45,050 nucleotides of DNA from an uncultured Clostridia bacterium (lineage in GTDB: Bacteria > Bacillota > Clostridia > Oscillospirales > Acutalibacteraceae), in the NCBI GenBank assembly GCA_944380775.1, contig CALWIP010000048.1:1-45050 (forward strand), written 5' to 3'. Below the pieces are notes generated by a model. The model did not search any database, was not told where the DNA came from, and was given only the letters and a program-made list of their open reading frames with translations. Below are positions 1 to 8,714 of the stretch, piece by piece (within the stretch, counting starts at the first letter, position 1; the number at the start of each line of letters is the position of its first letter). The position numbers were made by a program, and so were the translations under genes.

Positions 1-2
1 CG

Positions 3-626
3 GAGGTCCAGGCGGCGGTGGAGAACTGGCGGGATCAGATCCTGGCCGCCATCGCCCAGCCGGGCCAGGAGCCCTGCGCCCCCTGGCCGGAGGACAACGA
101 GAGGCCCTACTACACCGACAAGCCGGATTGGGACGCCTTCGGCGCCATGCTGTTGGTGGCCGCCTGCCATACCTACGGCGAGCCGGTGCCCCCCACCGTG
201 GAGAAGGGCTGGGACTTCGGGGGGCAACCCCTGATTGCCCGCCTTGCATCGGATGAGGAGCGGGTGTGGTCCCTGTTCCGGGGAGCCACTTGGTGGCTGC
301 CGCTGTCGGACGCCTTCTTCTTTCAGGCACCTCTGCCCACCGGCGACCAGGCGATGATCGCCACCCTGGGCGGACTGCGGAAGGAGCTGGAGAAGCTGAA
401 CCAGCTGGCGTGGCAGGCCGATGAGGACGCCATTCTCCACTGGGCCGACACCGAGGGCTATCCGGCGGACGGCACCATAGGCCCGGACGGGCAGATCAGC
501 AAGGCGGACATCCCGGAGCACACCGAATATGATACGGAATCCCTTGCCAAGTTCGCCTTCTCCATGTTCTGGCAGGCCATGCGGTTTGCCGAGGAACAGC
601 AGGTGCCCATCCTGCTGGACTTTTGA
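3..626 (+). CDS. Hypothetical protein, 5' end probably outside the window
   Basis: The reading frame is open from the left edge of the window to a TGA at 624-626. A GTG at 18 could start it, but no ribosome site can be judged there because the frame continues upstream, so the gene is probably cut by the window edge. About 200 residues are visible: acidic, rich in Trp and Phe, with no membrane segment and no motif I recognise. Residues GATWWLPLSDAFFF and an acidic C-terminal half suggest a soluble globular protein. It lies just upstream of a large serine recombinase gene, so I take it as cargo of the same integrated element (inference). No function is proposed. Confidence 0.7.
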   Translation, partial: EVQAAVENWRDQILAAIAQPGQEPCAPWPEDNERPYYTDKPDWDAFGAMLLVAACHTYGEPVPPTVEKGWDFGGQPLIARLASDEERVWSLFRGATWWLPLSDAFFFQAPLPTGDQAMIATLGGLRKELEKLNQLAWQADEDAILHWADTEGYPADGTIGPDGQISKADIPEHTEYDTESLAKFAFSMFWQAMRFAEEQQVPILLDF

Positions 627-756
627 TGGGAAACTGCCCGGAGGTGGTGGATACCGGGCCATAGACGGCCCGTCTACAACCATGTGATGCTGGAGCAGAA
701 AATTGCCAGCTTCAAACGGCTGGGGGAAACATACAAGATCATCTGATCCCTGTTGG

Positions 757-790
757 GCGTCCTCTCCACAGCCGGGGAGGACGCTTTTTT
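757..790 (+). terminator. Intrinsic terminator after the first element gene
   Basis: The arms GCGTCCTCTCC (757-767) and GGGGAGGACGC (774-784) pair over 11 bp with one G-T wobble around a 6-nt loop, followed by six T (785-790). It ends transcription of the cargo gene and separates it from the recombinase unit. Between 627 and 756 I see no convincing gene. Confidence 0.85.
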
Positions 791-850
791 GTAAACTCAT
801 GGATGCCTTCCGCATATCCTTTACTGATTTTGAGGGAAGGAGGCAGTCCA

Positions 851-973
851 ATGAGAAACGAACTGACTGTAACCTGTACCTATTCAGAGGACGGCAGAAG
901 CGCCCGGGAAATTTTACTGGAATCCTTTCAACTGTTCCTCCGCCGGGAGCTGGGACTTGTTGCGAAAGGGTGA
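851..973 (+). CDS. Small 40-residue protein preceding a serine recombinase
   Basis: ATG at 851 is preceded by a textbook AAGGAGG (837-843) at 7 nt and the frame closes with TGA at 971-973, giving 40 residues. The peptide starts MRNELTVTCTYSEDG and continues into a predicted amphipathic helix containing ILLESFQLFLRREL. Its strong ribosome site and its position 53 nt before the recombinase start suggest a real gene of the integration module. I recall similar short proteins ahead of recombinases in Clostridia elements, but I cannot name a family. An excisionase-like or regulatory role would be only a guess. There is no Cys/His zinc motif or helix-turn-helix that I can recognise. Confidence 0.6.
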   Translation: MRNELTVTCTYSEDGRSAREILLESFQLFLRRELGLVAKG

Positions 974-1026
974 GCGATGGGGTGTCATCCATATGATGAA
1001 TGGCCGCTTATCTCAGGAGGTATCAC

Positions 1027-2646
1027 ATGTACTTGGAGATAGGCAATCCCATGGATTACCATGCGGCTTTATACATCAGACTGTCAAAGGAGGATGAGGG
1101 CGAGGGACCGTCCCAGAGCGTCCAGAACCAGGCATCCATGCTGCGGGAGTTTGTACAGCAGCACCGGCTGAGCGTCTATGACACCTATGTGGACGACGGC
1201 TGGAGCGGCACCAGCTTCGACCGGCCGGCCTTCCGGCGGATGATCGCCGACATCGAGGCCAGGAAGGTCAACATGGTGATTACCAAAGATCTCTCCCGTC
1301 TGGGCCGCGACTACATCATGACCGGGCACTATATGGAGCGGTACTTCCCAGAGCACCGGGTCCGATATATTTCCCTACTGGACGGCATCGACACCGGCGT
1401 GGACTCCACCGCCAACGACATCACCCCCTTCCGGGCCATCATGAACGATATGTACGCCAAGGACATCTCCAAGAAGATCAAGAGCGTCAAGCGGGATAAG
1501 CAGCGGAAGGGGCAGTTCATCGGCGGCAAGCCGGTGTACGGTTATAAGATGCACCCAACAGAGAAAAACAAGATCGTCATCGACGAGGCGGTTGCCCCGG
1601 TGGTGCGCCGGATTTTCGGGATGGCCCTCTCCGGCATGAGCTGCCGGAGCATCGCCGCTCTTCTCAACCAGGAAGGGGTACCCACCCCGGCCACCTACGC
1701 AAACCTCCCGGTGGCGCGGTCCGGCCCCTACACAGGCATGTGGTCCAGCGAACGCATCTCCGACATGCTCCAGAATGAGACCTATATCGGCAACATGGTC
1801 CAGGGGCGCAGCGTGAAGATCAGCTATAAGTCCAAGAAATGTCTGCGCCAGGACCCCGCCAACTGGGTGGTGGTGGAGGGGACACACAAGCCTCTGGTGG
1901 ACAGAGAGACCTTTCAGAAGGTGCGGATGCTGGTGAACAGCCGGAAACACACCCGGAACCGGACCTATGACTTCCTGCTGAAAGGGCTGATCTTCTGCCG
2001 CGAGTGCGGCTATCCCCTGGCGGTCCTCAACCGGAAAAACGCCAAAGGGGAAGATGTGCTGTACTTCGTCTGCCGCACCTACCAGCGATTCACCAAAGCG
2101 GGCGTCTGCACCTGCCACTCTATCAAGGAAAAGACGGTAACTGACGCAGTGACCGCCAAGGTGCGGGAGGTCTGCCAGGCTTATCTGAATCTGGACGAAC
2201 TGCTGCCTGTGGCCCAGGAGGCCATGGAGAACGCAGGAAGGCAGAGCGGTCTGGGGGCGGAACGCCAGGCCCTTCAATCCAAAATTGACAGCCTTACCGC
2301 CAACCTGGACCGGATGTATACCGACCGGCTCAACGGACTACTGCCGGAGGAGGATTTTCAGCGGATCTTCAATCGGACGAAACTGGATCGCAAACTGCTG
2401 GAGGAAAAGCGGCAGGAGCTGGAACTGCAGAAAAAAAGCCCCGTCCGCAGCGAGGACAGGGCCAGGGAACTGGTACAGCGGTTCATCGAAACTGCCGGGG
2501 AGAGCCGGGAGCTGCTGGTCAGCCTCATCGAGCGGGTGGAGCTCACCGAGGACAAGGAGATCATCATCAAATTCCGCTTCGCCCAGTTGGACGAAACGGC
2601 GGAAAGCCAGACACTGCAAGGGATTGCGCCGTCTGAGACGGCGTAA
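1027..2646 (+). CDS. Large serine recombinase (site-specific integrase)
   Basis: This 539-residue protein catalyses integration and excision of the mobile element through a 5'-phosphoserine intermediate. The start at 1027 is chosen because CAGGAGG lies at 1014-1020; an in-frame start at 1000 has no such site. The resolvase catalytic domain covers about residues 12-160, with catalytic Ser near 20 in the motif YIRLS and the conserved SRLGRDY segment near residue 85. A recombinase DNA-binding domain follows (about 170-290). Then comes a zinc ribbon with Cys pairs near 323-326 and around 355-370, a Leu/Glu-rich coiled coil (about 400-480) and a short basic/acidic C-terminal domain like that of Tn4451/Tn5397-type TnpX/TndX relatives. 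All these parts are intact, so the enzyme is probably active. It is the last gene of the element in the window, so an attachment site should lie between it and about 2.8 kb. Confidence 0.93.
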   Translation: MYLEIGNPMDYHAALYIRLSKEDEGEGPSQSVQNQASMLREFVQQHRLSVYDTYVDDGWSGTSFDRPAFRRMIADIEARKVNMVITKDLSRLGRDYIMTGHYMERYFPEHRVRYISLLDGIDTGVDSTANDITPFRAIMNDMYAKDISKKIKSVKRDKQRKGQFIGGKPVYGYKMHPTEKNKIVIDEAVAPVVRRIFGMALSGMSCRSIAALLNQEGVPTPATYANLPVARSGPYTGMWSSERISDMLQNETYIGNMVQGRSVKISYKSKKCLRQDPANWVVVEGTHKPLVDRETFQKVRMLVNSRKHTRNRTYDFLLKGLIFCRECGYPLAVLNRKNAKGEDVLYFVCRTYQRFTKAGVCTCHSIKEKTVTDAVTAKVREVCQAYLNLDELLPVAQEAMENAGRQSGLGAERQALQSKIDSLTANLDRMYTDRLNGLLPEEDFQRIFNRTKLDRKLLEEKRQELELQKKSPVRSEDRARELVQRFIETAGESRELLVSLIERVELTEDKEIIIKFRFAQLDETAESQTLQGIAPSETA

Positions 2647-2673
2647 ATTTCCGGGACAAATCGCTTACAATAG

Positions 2674-2751
2674 CCACGGCGCTATGTCTCCCGCATTGAA
2701 AAAAAGGCGCTGGAAAAGCTCCGCCGCCGGTTTGAACAGGACGGGGCGTAA
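2674..2751 (+). pseudogene. Orphan C-terminal gene fragment beyond the recombinase
   Basis: An open stretch of 25 codons between an in-frame TAG (2671-2673) and a TAA (2749-2751) encodes a strongly basic helix containing RYVSRIEKKALEKLRRRF and ending in DGA. It has no start codon with a ribosome site. The composition resembles the C-terminal helix of a real protein. It may be the 3' remnant of the gene into which the element inserted, the 5' part being at the other end of the element outside the window. This is inference; a chance open frame is the alternative. Confidence 0.35.
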
Positions 2752-2800
2752 ATCCTCCCCGGCTGGAAAAGGGGAAGGGAACCTCACAGAAAATGGGCGC

Positions 2801-2844
2801 AAAAATCCCCCTCAAGAGAAGCGGGACCGCTTCTCTTGAGGGGG
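2801..2844 (-). terminator. Intrinsic terminator of brnQ (perfect 16-bp inverted repeat)
   Basis: The arms CCCCCTCAAGAGAAGC (2807-2822) and its exact complement (2829-2844) enclose the 6-nt loop GGGACC. Read on the minus strand, the stem is followed by ATTTTT (2806-2801), as expected for a terminator of the minus-strand carrier gene ending at 2851. It also marks the boundary between the mobile element and the chromosome. Confidence 0.85.
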
Positions 2845-2850
2845 CGCGCG

Positions 2851-4200
2851 TCAAGCCGCTTTTGCGGCGCGCCGCCAGCGGAAAAACAGGCCGGCCGCCA
2901 GGCCGAGCAGCGCCGGGCAGATCCAGCCGAACCCCTGCGCGAACAGCGGCAGGGAGGTCTCCATCAACGAGAGCAGCGGCTGCAAATGCAGGGCTTCCTG
3001 GGCGCCTACGGGCAGCGTGCGTAGGAAGTCGAGCAGCGCCGCGGCGCCGGTAAAGCCGAGGCACCAGGCCAAAACCGTGCGGTCCGCGCCGAAGCGCCCG
3101 CCAAGCAGCGTGAGCAGGATGAGCACAATCGCCAGCGGGTAGAGGAACATCAGCACCGGCAGCGAGTAGGCTAAAATGGCGTCCAAACCGAGGTTTGCAA
3201 GCAGGAACGACACCGCGGAAAAGAGCACTACCCACACCCGGTAGGACGGCCCCTTCGGGAACATGCCGGCAAACGTCTGCCCGCAGCTGGTGAGGAGCCC
3301 CACCGTGGTTTTCAGGCAGGCGATGGTGACTGTGCACGCGAGGATGGCCGCGCCGGCGCTGCCGAAATAATAGTCCGCAATGAGCGCGAGCGCCTCGCCG
3401 CCGTTTGCGGAAACACCGAATTCGCCGCGGCTCTGCGCGCCCGCTACCGTGACGAGCAGGTAAATCGCCGCCATCAAGAGGGAGCTGAACACGCCCGCCG
3501 CCACGGCGTTGCGGGCAACGCTGCCGGGTTCCTCCACGCCCAGCCCGCGGATGGCCCGCACCACCAGGATGCCGAACGCCAGGCCCGCCAGCGCGTCCAT
3601 CGTGTTGTAGCCCTCCAGCAGGCCGGTGGAAAACGGCGAAGAAAGGTAGCCGCCGGTGGGCTCCAGCTCCGCCACGCTGGCCATCGGCGCAGTCAGCGCG
3701 CGCACAAGCAATACGCCGAGAAAGAGCAGGAACAGCGGGTTCAGCACCTTGCCCACCCAGGTCAAAATTTCGCCGGGGCGCAGCGAGAAAAACAGCGCCG
3801 CCGCAAAAAAGAGGAATGAGAACGCCGCCAGAGCCGGGCCCTGCGGTACGCCGGGCAGCAGGTGCTGTACGCCGACGGTGTAGGAGACGGTGGCGCAGCG
3901 TGGGATGGAGAAAAACGGCCCAATGGTGAGGTACAGCGCGCAGGTGAAAAACAGGCCGTAGCCCTTGCCCGCGCGGCGGCTCAGCTCAAACAGGCCCTCT
4001 TCCCGGCTCACGCTCAGCGCGGCCACGCCCAAAAGCGGCAGGCCCACGCCGGTAACCAGCAGGCCTGCCGCCGCCGGCCAGAGGTTGCGCCCCGCCATTT
4101 GGCCCATGGAAGTGGGGAAGATCAGATTCCCCGCGCCGAAAAATAGCCCGAACAGCATGCTAGCCACGGCGAGCAGCTGCCGGAAGGTCAGACGTTTCAT
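2851..4200 (-). CDS. brnQ: Branched-chain amino acid:cation symporter BrnQ
   Basis: A 449-residue integral membrane protein of the LIVCS family (BrnQ), which imports Leu, Ile and Val with Na+ or H+ at the cytoplasmic membrane. The N terminus carries the family signature FGAGNLIFP (about residues 21-29), and the middle has GYNTMDALAGLAFGI. About twelve hydrophobic segments run through the protein, and the length matches the family. The ATG at 4200 is preceded by GAGGGG; an in-frame extension upstream lacks a ribosome site and would run through the promoter, so I reject it. It is monocistronic, with its own promoter and terminator. Which amino acid it prefers cannot be read from the sequence. 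Confidence 0.95.
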   Translation of the reverse strand: MKRLTFRQLLAVASMLFGLFFGAGNLIFPTSMGQMAGRNLWPAAAGLLVTGVGLPLLGVAALSVSREEGLFELSRRAGKGYGLFFTCALYLTIGPFFSIPRCATVSYTVGVQHLLPGVPQGPALAAFSFLFFAAALFFSLRPGEILTWVGKVLNPLFLLFLGVLLVRALTAPMASVAELEPTGGYLSSPFSTGLLEGYNTMDALAGLAFGILVVRAIRGLGVEEPGSVARNAVAAGVFSSLLMAAIYLLVTVAGAQSRGEFGVSANGGEALALIADYYFGSAGAAILACTVTIACLKTTVGLLTSCGQTFAGMFPKGPSYRVWVVLFSAVSFLLANLGLDAILAYSLPVLMFLYPLAIVLILLTLLGGRFGADRTVLAWCLGFTGAAALLDFLRTLPVGAQEALHLQPLLSLMETSLPLFAQGFGWICPALLGLAAGLFFRWRRAAKAA

Positions 4201-4243
4201 GGAAACCCCTCGCAATTCGCATCTTCTGCGTGAAATTATTTCT

Positions 4244-4272
4244 ATTATAACAAACGCCCATCCGTTTGGCAA
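4244..4272 (-). promoter_or_regulatory. Promoter of brnQ
   Basis: On the minus strand TTGCCA (4272-4267) and a perfect TATAAT (4249-4244) are separated by 17 nt, 44 nt before the brnQ start codon. This is a standard vegetative sigma-factor promoter. Confidence 0.85.
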
Positions 4273-4365
4273 GGAATCCGGCAGGGCAGGCCGGGCAAAA
4301 AACAACCGGATTCAATGGAGATTTTTTACAAAATCATTTCTGAAATGGAGAAATTCTGCAAAGAC

Positions 4366-4395
4366 CTTTTATTTTCCTGGAAAATATAGTATAAT
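4366..4395 (+). promoter_or_regulatory. Candidate promoter of the c-di-GMP gene
   Basis: A perfect TATAAT lies at 4390-4395 in an AT-rich tract. The -35 element is poor (TTTTAT, 4367-4372, at 17 nt). If used, it gives an untranslated leader of about 220 nt before the start at 4620. Confidence 0.5.
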
Positions 4396-4619
4396 AAAAA
4401 AACACAAAATAGCAAAAAATCTCTGCGTGGCGCGCGGGAAGAAGAGCCTGCGCGCCGGGAAGCTATTTGTCAAAAATCACAAATTCGGGAATCTTGTTTG
4501 CGGTTTTTGAAAAATAGGTTTTTCGCTTTCCGCAGGGAAAACAAACCGTCAGATGAAAAAAGAGGGGCCGCGCCTCGCTTTGGGCGGCCGCTTGTTGTAC
4601 GAATTGAGGGGGCGACGGT
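4396..4619 (+). other. Structured, untranslated leader of the c-di-GMP gene
   Basis: This 224-nt stretch has no gene. It holds a 10-bp hairpin with arms GGCGCGCGGG (4429-4438) and CCTGCGCGCC (4447-4456) around AAGAAGAG. Next comes an inverted repeat ATTTGT (4465-4470)/ACAAAT (4479-4484), then a further foldable segment near 4500-4545 with GCGG/CCGC arms. Neither hairpin is followed by a T run, so they are not simple terminators. I see no match to the conserved parts of the known c-di-GMP riboswitches. Function unknown. Confidence 0.4.
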
Positions 4620-7600
4620 ATGGAAGAGCCCAACCGTGTTGGGGATTGCCAAAGCCTGCAAAATCAATTTGCCGAACTGCAGGAGCGCGCGGCCAAGGAC
4701 GCGCTTTCCGGCCTGTTGAACCGCGAGACCGCGGAGCAGTACATCAAACAACGCCTGGAAGAGATGCGGCCGCAGGATTCCTGTGCCATGTTCATTGTGG
4801 ACCTGGATGATTTCAAGAACGTGAACGACACCCTGGGCCACCAGGCGGGGGACCGCGCCATCCGCCGGGCGGCGCAGATCCTCTCGGGCCTGTTCCGCGC
4901 CAACGACATTGTCGGCCGTTTGGGCGGGGACGAGTTCGTCGTCTTCCTCTCGGGGGAGGTCACGGAGGCGTTGGTGCGCAAAAAAGGGGACGCCATCTGC
5001 AAAAATTTGCAGCTCGTGCTCGGCGGCAACCCCAGCGTAAGCCTGACCGCCAGCGTGGGCATTCACCTCGCCAGCGGGAACGGCCAGCCGTTTGAGGGGC
5101 TGTACCAGTCGGCGGACCTGGCGCTCTACCGCGCGAAAAAGGGCGGCAAGCACGGCTTTTGCCTGAAAAGCGGGGACGCGCTGGACGGCTCCGGCGCGCG
5201 CTTTTTGCCGGTGAACACCATCTCCCTCGGCGGGCTGCTGGAAAACATGGACAGCGGCGTCGCGCTGGTTTCCGTAGGCGAAGAGCTCCGCGTCCTTTAC
5301 GTCAGCCCGAGCTTTTGCCGCATGATCGGCGTGGACCCGCAGGGGTATGCGCTTCCGAAGCCGCTCGCCGGGGTTGTCCACCCGGACGACTATGTCGCCT
5401 GGGAGCGCACGCTGCGCAGCGGCGTGGAACAGGGGTCTCCGGTGAGCCACCTGCACCGGGTCTCCGGCGACGGCAAGCGCTGGTCCTGGTGGCATGTGCG
5501 CGCGGTGCGCATTGAATACGACCATCCGGATCCTGTCGTGATGGTGACGACGACGGATGTCTCTCAATATAAAGAAAATGAGGACCGCCTGCAGGAGATC
5601 AACGAGCGCCTGCAAACGGCCTTTGACCAGACCGCGCGGAGCCTTTGGGAGGTGGATCTCTCCAACCGCAGCTTCCGCCTGTTTGGCAGCGGCGGCCGCT
5701 TGCGCCAGCACGGCAGCGAGCCGATGCGCTTCCCCGAGGAATTGATCTCCGCGGAGTGGGTCCACCCGGATTCCGCGCCGCGCTTCCGCGAATTTGCCGA
5801 AAGCCTGCTCAACGGGCATATGCAGGGCTACGGGAATTTCATTGTGCAATATCAAGACACGGGCTGTTACGGCTGGGCGGCGCTTTCTTACCGCACGCTG
5901 CTGGACGACGCGGGCCGCGCCGTGAAGGCGGTTGGCATTGTGGAGACGCTGCCGCAGCGCTTTGCAGGCGAGGACGGCGTGCTTTTGAACCGCCCGCTGC
6001 CAGAGGCCTTTGTGCCGGACCTGGTGGTCAGCCTGCGCGCCAATTTGACGCGGGACGCCATGCTTTCCTTCTGGTGCGAGGGCAAAAGCATGGACGGGGC
6101 CGTGCGGGACCAAAAGGCTTCTGATGCGCTGTGCCGCGGCATGGAGCGGATTTTCCACAAGGAGGACCGGGACGCCCTTGCGCCTTATTTTAACCGGGAA
6201 AGCCTGCTGCGCCTGTTTGAGCAGGGCGAGCGCTGGCTCTCGGCCGAATACCGCCGGGCGGACGGCAGCGGCAGCATCGAGTGGGTGATGATGGTCGCCA
6301 ACCTGGTGGCGGACCCGCTGACGCGGGACGTGTACCTCTTTGCCTATGTGAATAAGACCGAACGCCGCCGCCGCTTGGAGGCGGCGCTGGACGAACCGCC
6401 TGTATGGGACTTTGTCACGCGTTTTTATAAGGAAAATACCGCCATAAAAATGGTGAAAAACCTGCTGAAGACGCCGGGCGCCGGCCTTTGCGGCGTGGCG
6501 GCGCTGCAGGTGGGCGGCCTGGAAAAGCTGCAAAACGAGGGCGGCATGACAGACCGCCAGCGCCGGAACCTTGCGCTGGCCCTTTCCGTCGCGCTGGGCG
6601 GGAACTGCGTCGTGGGCATGCTGGAGTTCGAACTGGTGTTTGTGTTTTTCCCGAAGGTGGGTTCCCGGGAAGAGATGCGCAGCCTGCTGGACCGCGCGTT
6701 CTCGTTTGTGCGGGTGGCGCTGGGCAACGACGTCCCGCTGGGGACGCTGCGCTTTTTGGCCGGCGCCGTATGCGAAAAGGCAGCGAACGCGCGCTTCCCA
6801 GAAATGCTGGAGCAGGCGCGCGCGGTGTGCCGCGAGCTGCGCGGCGCAGAGGCGGACACGGTGGAGGTTGCCGGGGAAAACGGCGGCCTGAACGGGATGC
6901 GCGCCGGGATGGAAGACGGGCGCGTGACCGTCCACAGCACGGAGATGCAGCGCCCGCTCTCCGAAGGGGAGAAGGATGTCGCATTCCAATGCGTGACGGC
7001 CATGCTGGCGGCGAATTCGCTCAAAGCGTCGCTGGAAAGCGTGTTGGCGTACATCGGCGGGTATTACCGCGCGGACCGCGTCTACGTCCTGCTCTACGAC
7101 GCCGGGAAGCGGACGGTCACCATGCCATATGAATGGGCAACCAAGGGCAAGCACAGCATCCTGCGCGCGGTGTCGAACGTCTCTGTGGAGCAGTTCCCTC
7201 TGGTGAAGCGCTGCATTGAAGAGCGCGCGCCGGTGTTTTTGAGCAAAAAAGGCATTGAAACAGGCCAAAATGGGGAAAACCCCACCGGCTGGCATTTTAC
7301 GATCTTCCCGCTCATTGAGCATGAGGAATTAGAGGGCTTCCTGTGCATTGAAAATTCCAAGGTCCACCCCGCGGACGCCGCGCTGTTCAGCGTGCTGATC
7401 CCCTACATTTTGCGGGAACGGGAGCGCTTCCACGGGCAGGATGCCTGGGAGGAGCTGCCCGGGCCGCGCCCGGCGGACCTGCCGAACCTGCGCGCCTATA
7501 TGGGCGTCATCAACCAGCTGACCTCCAGCCGCTACAGTTCGCTGGGCGCCGTCTGCTTGGATGTGCCGAACCTTGCGACGATCAACAGCAGCCTCGGCTT

Positions 7601-8714
7601 TTCCTACGGGGGCCAGCTGCTTTGGTACGTGGCGAAAACCCTGGCGGACATCTTCGGCCTTTCACTGCTCTTCCGCACTTGGGAGGCGGAGTTTGTCGCG
7701 TTTTGCCCGAACACGACGCGCGAGGTGTTCCAGGCGCATTGCAGCCGGCTGCGCGTGGCGCTGCGCCGCCGTTACCCGCAGGAGGTGCGCATCGGCTTTA
7801 TGTGGTCCGACGGGGTGTTCCAGGGCAAGGAGCTTGTCAACGAGGCGCGCGCGCTGATGCGCGGCGAAGGGCCGCTGCCTGCGCTCGCAGCAAAACCCGC
7901 CGAGCCGCCGGAAGGCGACTACCAAAGCGTCAAGGACGCTGCGCAGGCCGGGCGGTTTACCGTGTTTTTCCAGCCGAAGGTGGACATGAACACCGGCCGG
8001 CTTTACGGCGTGGAGGCGCTTGCCCGCGGCGTCGACAACAAGGGCGGCATCATCCCGCCCGCGCGCTTCATCGGCGAGCTGGAAAAGAGCGGCGGCATCC
8101 GTGACCTCGACTTCTTTGTGCTGGACCGCGCGCTCTCCCTGGTGAATAAATGGAAGCAGGCGGGCTACGGCGTGGTGAAGGTCTCGGTAAACCTTTCGCG
8201 CGTCACGCTTTTCCACCCGGCGACGCTCGGTTCGGTGCTCGCCATCCAGAGCCATTACCCGGACCTTCCGCCCGACGCGCTGGAGCTGGAGATTACCGAG
8301 AGCGTCGGCAACGTGGCGAGCGCGGATTTGCAGCGGATCATTAACCGGTTCCGGCAGACCGGCGTCAAGTTCAGTTTGGACGATTTCGGCTCGCAATATG
8401 CAAACATCCCGTTGTTTACCAATGTGAAATTCGACACCGTCAAGCTGGACCGCAGCTTGGTTGCCGAGCTGGCCAGCAACCCCATCAACCGGATGCTGAT
8501 TGAAAACATCATCCACATCTGCCAGGTTTCGGGGATGGACTGCGTGGCGGAGGGCGTGGAGACGAAAGAGCAGATCACCGCGCTTACCGGCATCGGGTGC
8601 AGTTACGCCCAAGGATATTATTTCGACCGGCCGCTGCCGGCCGACCAGTTTGAGCAAAAATATTTATGGGGAAAGGAAACGGAAGCCCCGCAAGGAGGAT
8701 TGCAGCTTGAGTAA
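4620..8714 (+). CDS. GGDEF-PAS-GAF-EAL cyclic-di-GMP synthase/phosphodiesterase
   Basis: A 1364-residue cytoplasmic signalling protein that should make and degrade cyclic di-GMP. The N-terminal GGDEF domain has an intact GGDEF at about 102-106 and an RxxD inhibitory site (RAND, 93-96) exactly five residues upstream. Three PAS-like modules follow (about 195-320, 335-447 and 465-585). Then come a GGDEF-like domain without the motif (about 596-745), a GAF domain (about 788-937), a second degenerate GGDEF domain (about 955-1085, with TWEAEF at the signature) and a C-terminal EAL domain (about 1100-1355). The EAL domain keeps EALAR, NLS, EITES, DDFG, VKLDRS, AEGVET and QGYYFDRPLP, so phosphodiesterase activity is likely. 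No membrane segment is visible. The start has GAGGGGG upstream. The 3' end overlaps the CheB-CheR gene by 8 nt, so the two are translated together. Confidence 0.93.
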   Translation: MEEPNRVGDCQSLQNQFAELQERAAKDALSGLLNRETAEQYIKQRLEEMRPQDSCAMFIVDLDDFKNVNDTLGHQAGDRAIRRAAQILSGLFRANDIVGRLGGDEFVVFLSGEVTEALVRKKGDAICKNLQLVLGGNPSVSLTASVGIHLASGNGQPFEGLYQSADLALYRAKKGGKHGFCLKSGDALDGSGARFLPVNTISLGGLLENMDSGVALVSVGEELRVLYVSPSFCRMIGVDPQGYALPKPLAGVVHPDDYVAWERTLRSGVEQGSPVSHLHRVSGDGKRWSWWHVRAVRIEYDHPDPVVMVTTTDVSQYKENEDRLQEINERLQTAFDQTARSLWEVDLSNRSFRLFGSGGRLRQHGSEPMRFPEELISAEWVHPDSAPRFREFAESLLNGHMQGYGNFIVQYQDTGCYGWAALSYRTLLDDAGRAVKAVGIVETLPQRFAGEDGVLLNRPLPEAFVPDLVVSLRANLTRDAMLSFWCEGKSMDGAVRDQKASDALCRGMERIFHKEDRDALAPYFNRESLLRLFEQGERWLSAEYRRADGSGSIEWVMMVANLVADPLTRDVYLFAYVNKTERRRRLEAALDEPPVWDFVTRFYKENTAIKMVKNLLKTPGAGLCGVAALQVGGLEKLQNEGGMTDRQRRNLALALSVALGGNCVVGMLEFELVFVFFPKVGSREEMRSLLDRAFSFVRVALGNDVPLGTLRFLAGAVCEKAANARFPEMLEQARAVCRELRGAEADTVEVAGENGGLNGMRAGMEDGRVTVHSTEMQRPLSEGEKDVAFQCVTAMLAANSLKASLESVLAYIGGYYRADRVYVLLYDAGKRTVTMPYEWATKGKHSILRAVSNVSVEQFPLVKRCIEERAPVFLSKKGIETGQNGENPTGWHFTIFPLIEHEELEGFLCIENSKVHPADAALFSVLIPYILRERERFHGQDAWEELPGPRPADLPNLRAYMGVINQLTSSRYSSLGAVCLDVPNLATINSSLGFSYGGQLLWYVAKTLADIFGLSLLFRTWEAEFVAFCPNTTREVFQAHCSRLRVALRRRYPQEVRIGFMWSDGVFQGKELVNEARALMRGEGPLPALAAKPAEPPEGDYQSVKDAAQAGRFTVFFQPKVDMNTGRLYGVEALARGVDNKGGIIPPARFIGELEKSGGIRDLDFFVLDRALSLVNKWKQAGYGVVKVSVNLSRVTLFHPATLGSVLAIQSHYPDLPPDALELEITESVGNVASADLQRIINRFRQTGVKFSLDDFGSQYANIPLFTNVKFDTVKLDRSLVAELASNPINRMLIENIIHICQVSGMDCVAEGVETKEQITALTGIGCSYAQGYYFDRPLPADQFEQKYLWGKETEAPQGGLQLE

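Noticed and set aside
627-746. Continuation of the first gene beyond its TGA (39 further codons) or a tiny ORF at 687-746
   Set aside because: Open by chance in a GC-rich stretch; no ribosome site, no start supported, and a terminator follows directly.
4396-4619. A known c-di-GMP riboswitch in the leader
   Set aside because: A short CAAACC-like stretch exists near 4544, but the tetraloop/receptor pieces and the closing helices of the class I and class II aptamers are not visible.
4470-7322. A 950-codon open frame on the minus strand opposite the c-di-GMP gene
   Set aside because: It is the antisense shadow of a GC-rich coding gene, has no recognisable domain or ribosome site, and the plus-strand frame carries complete GGDEF and EAL motifs.
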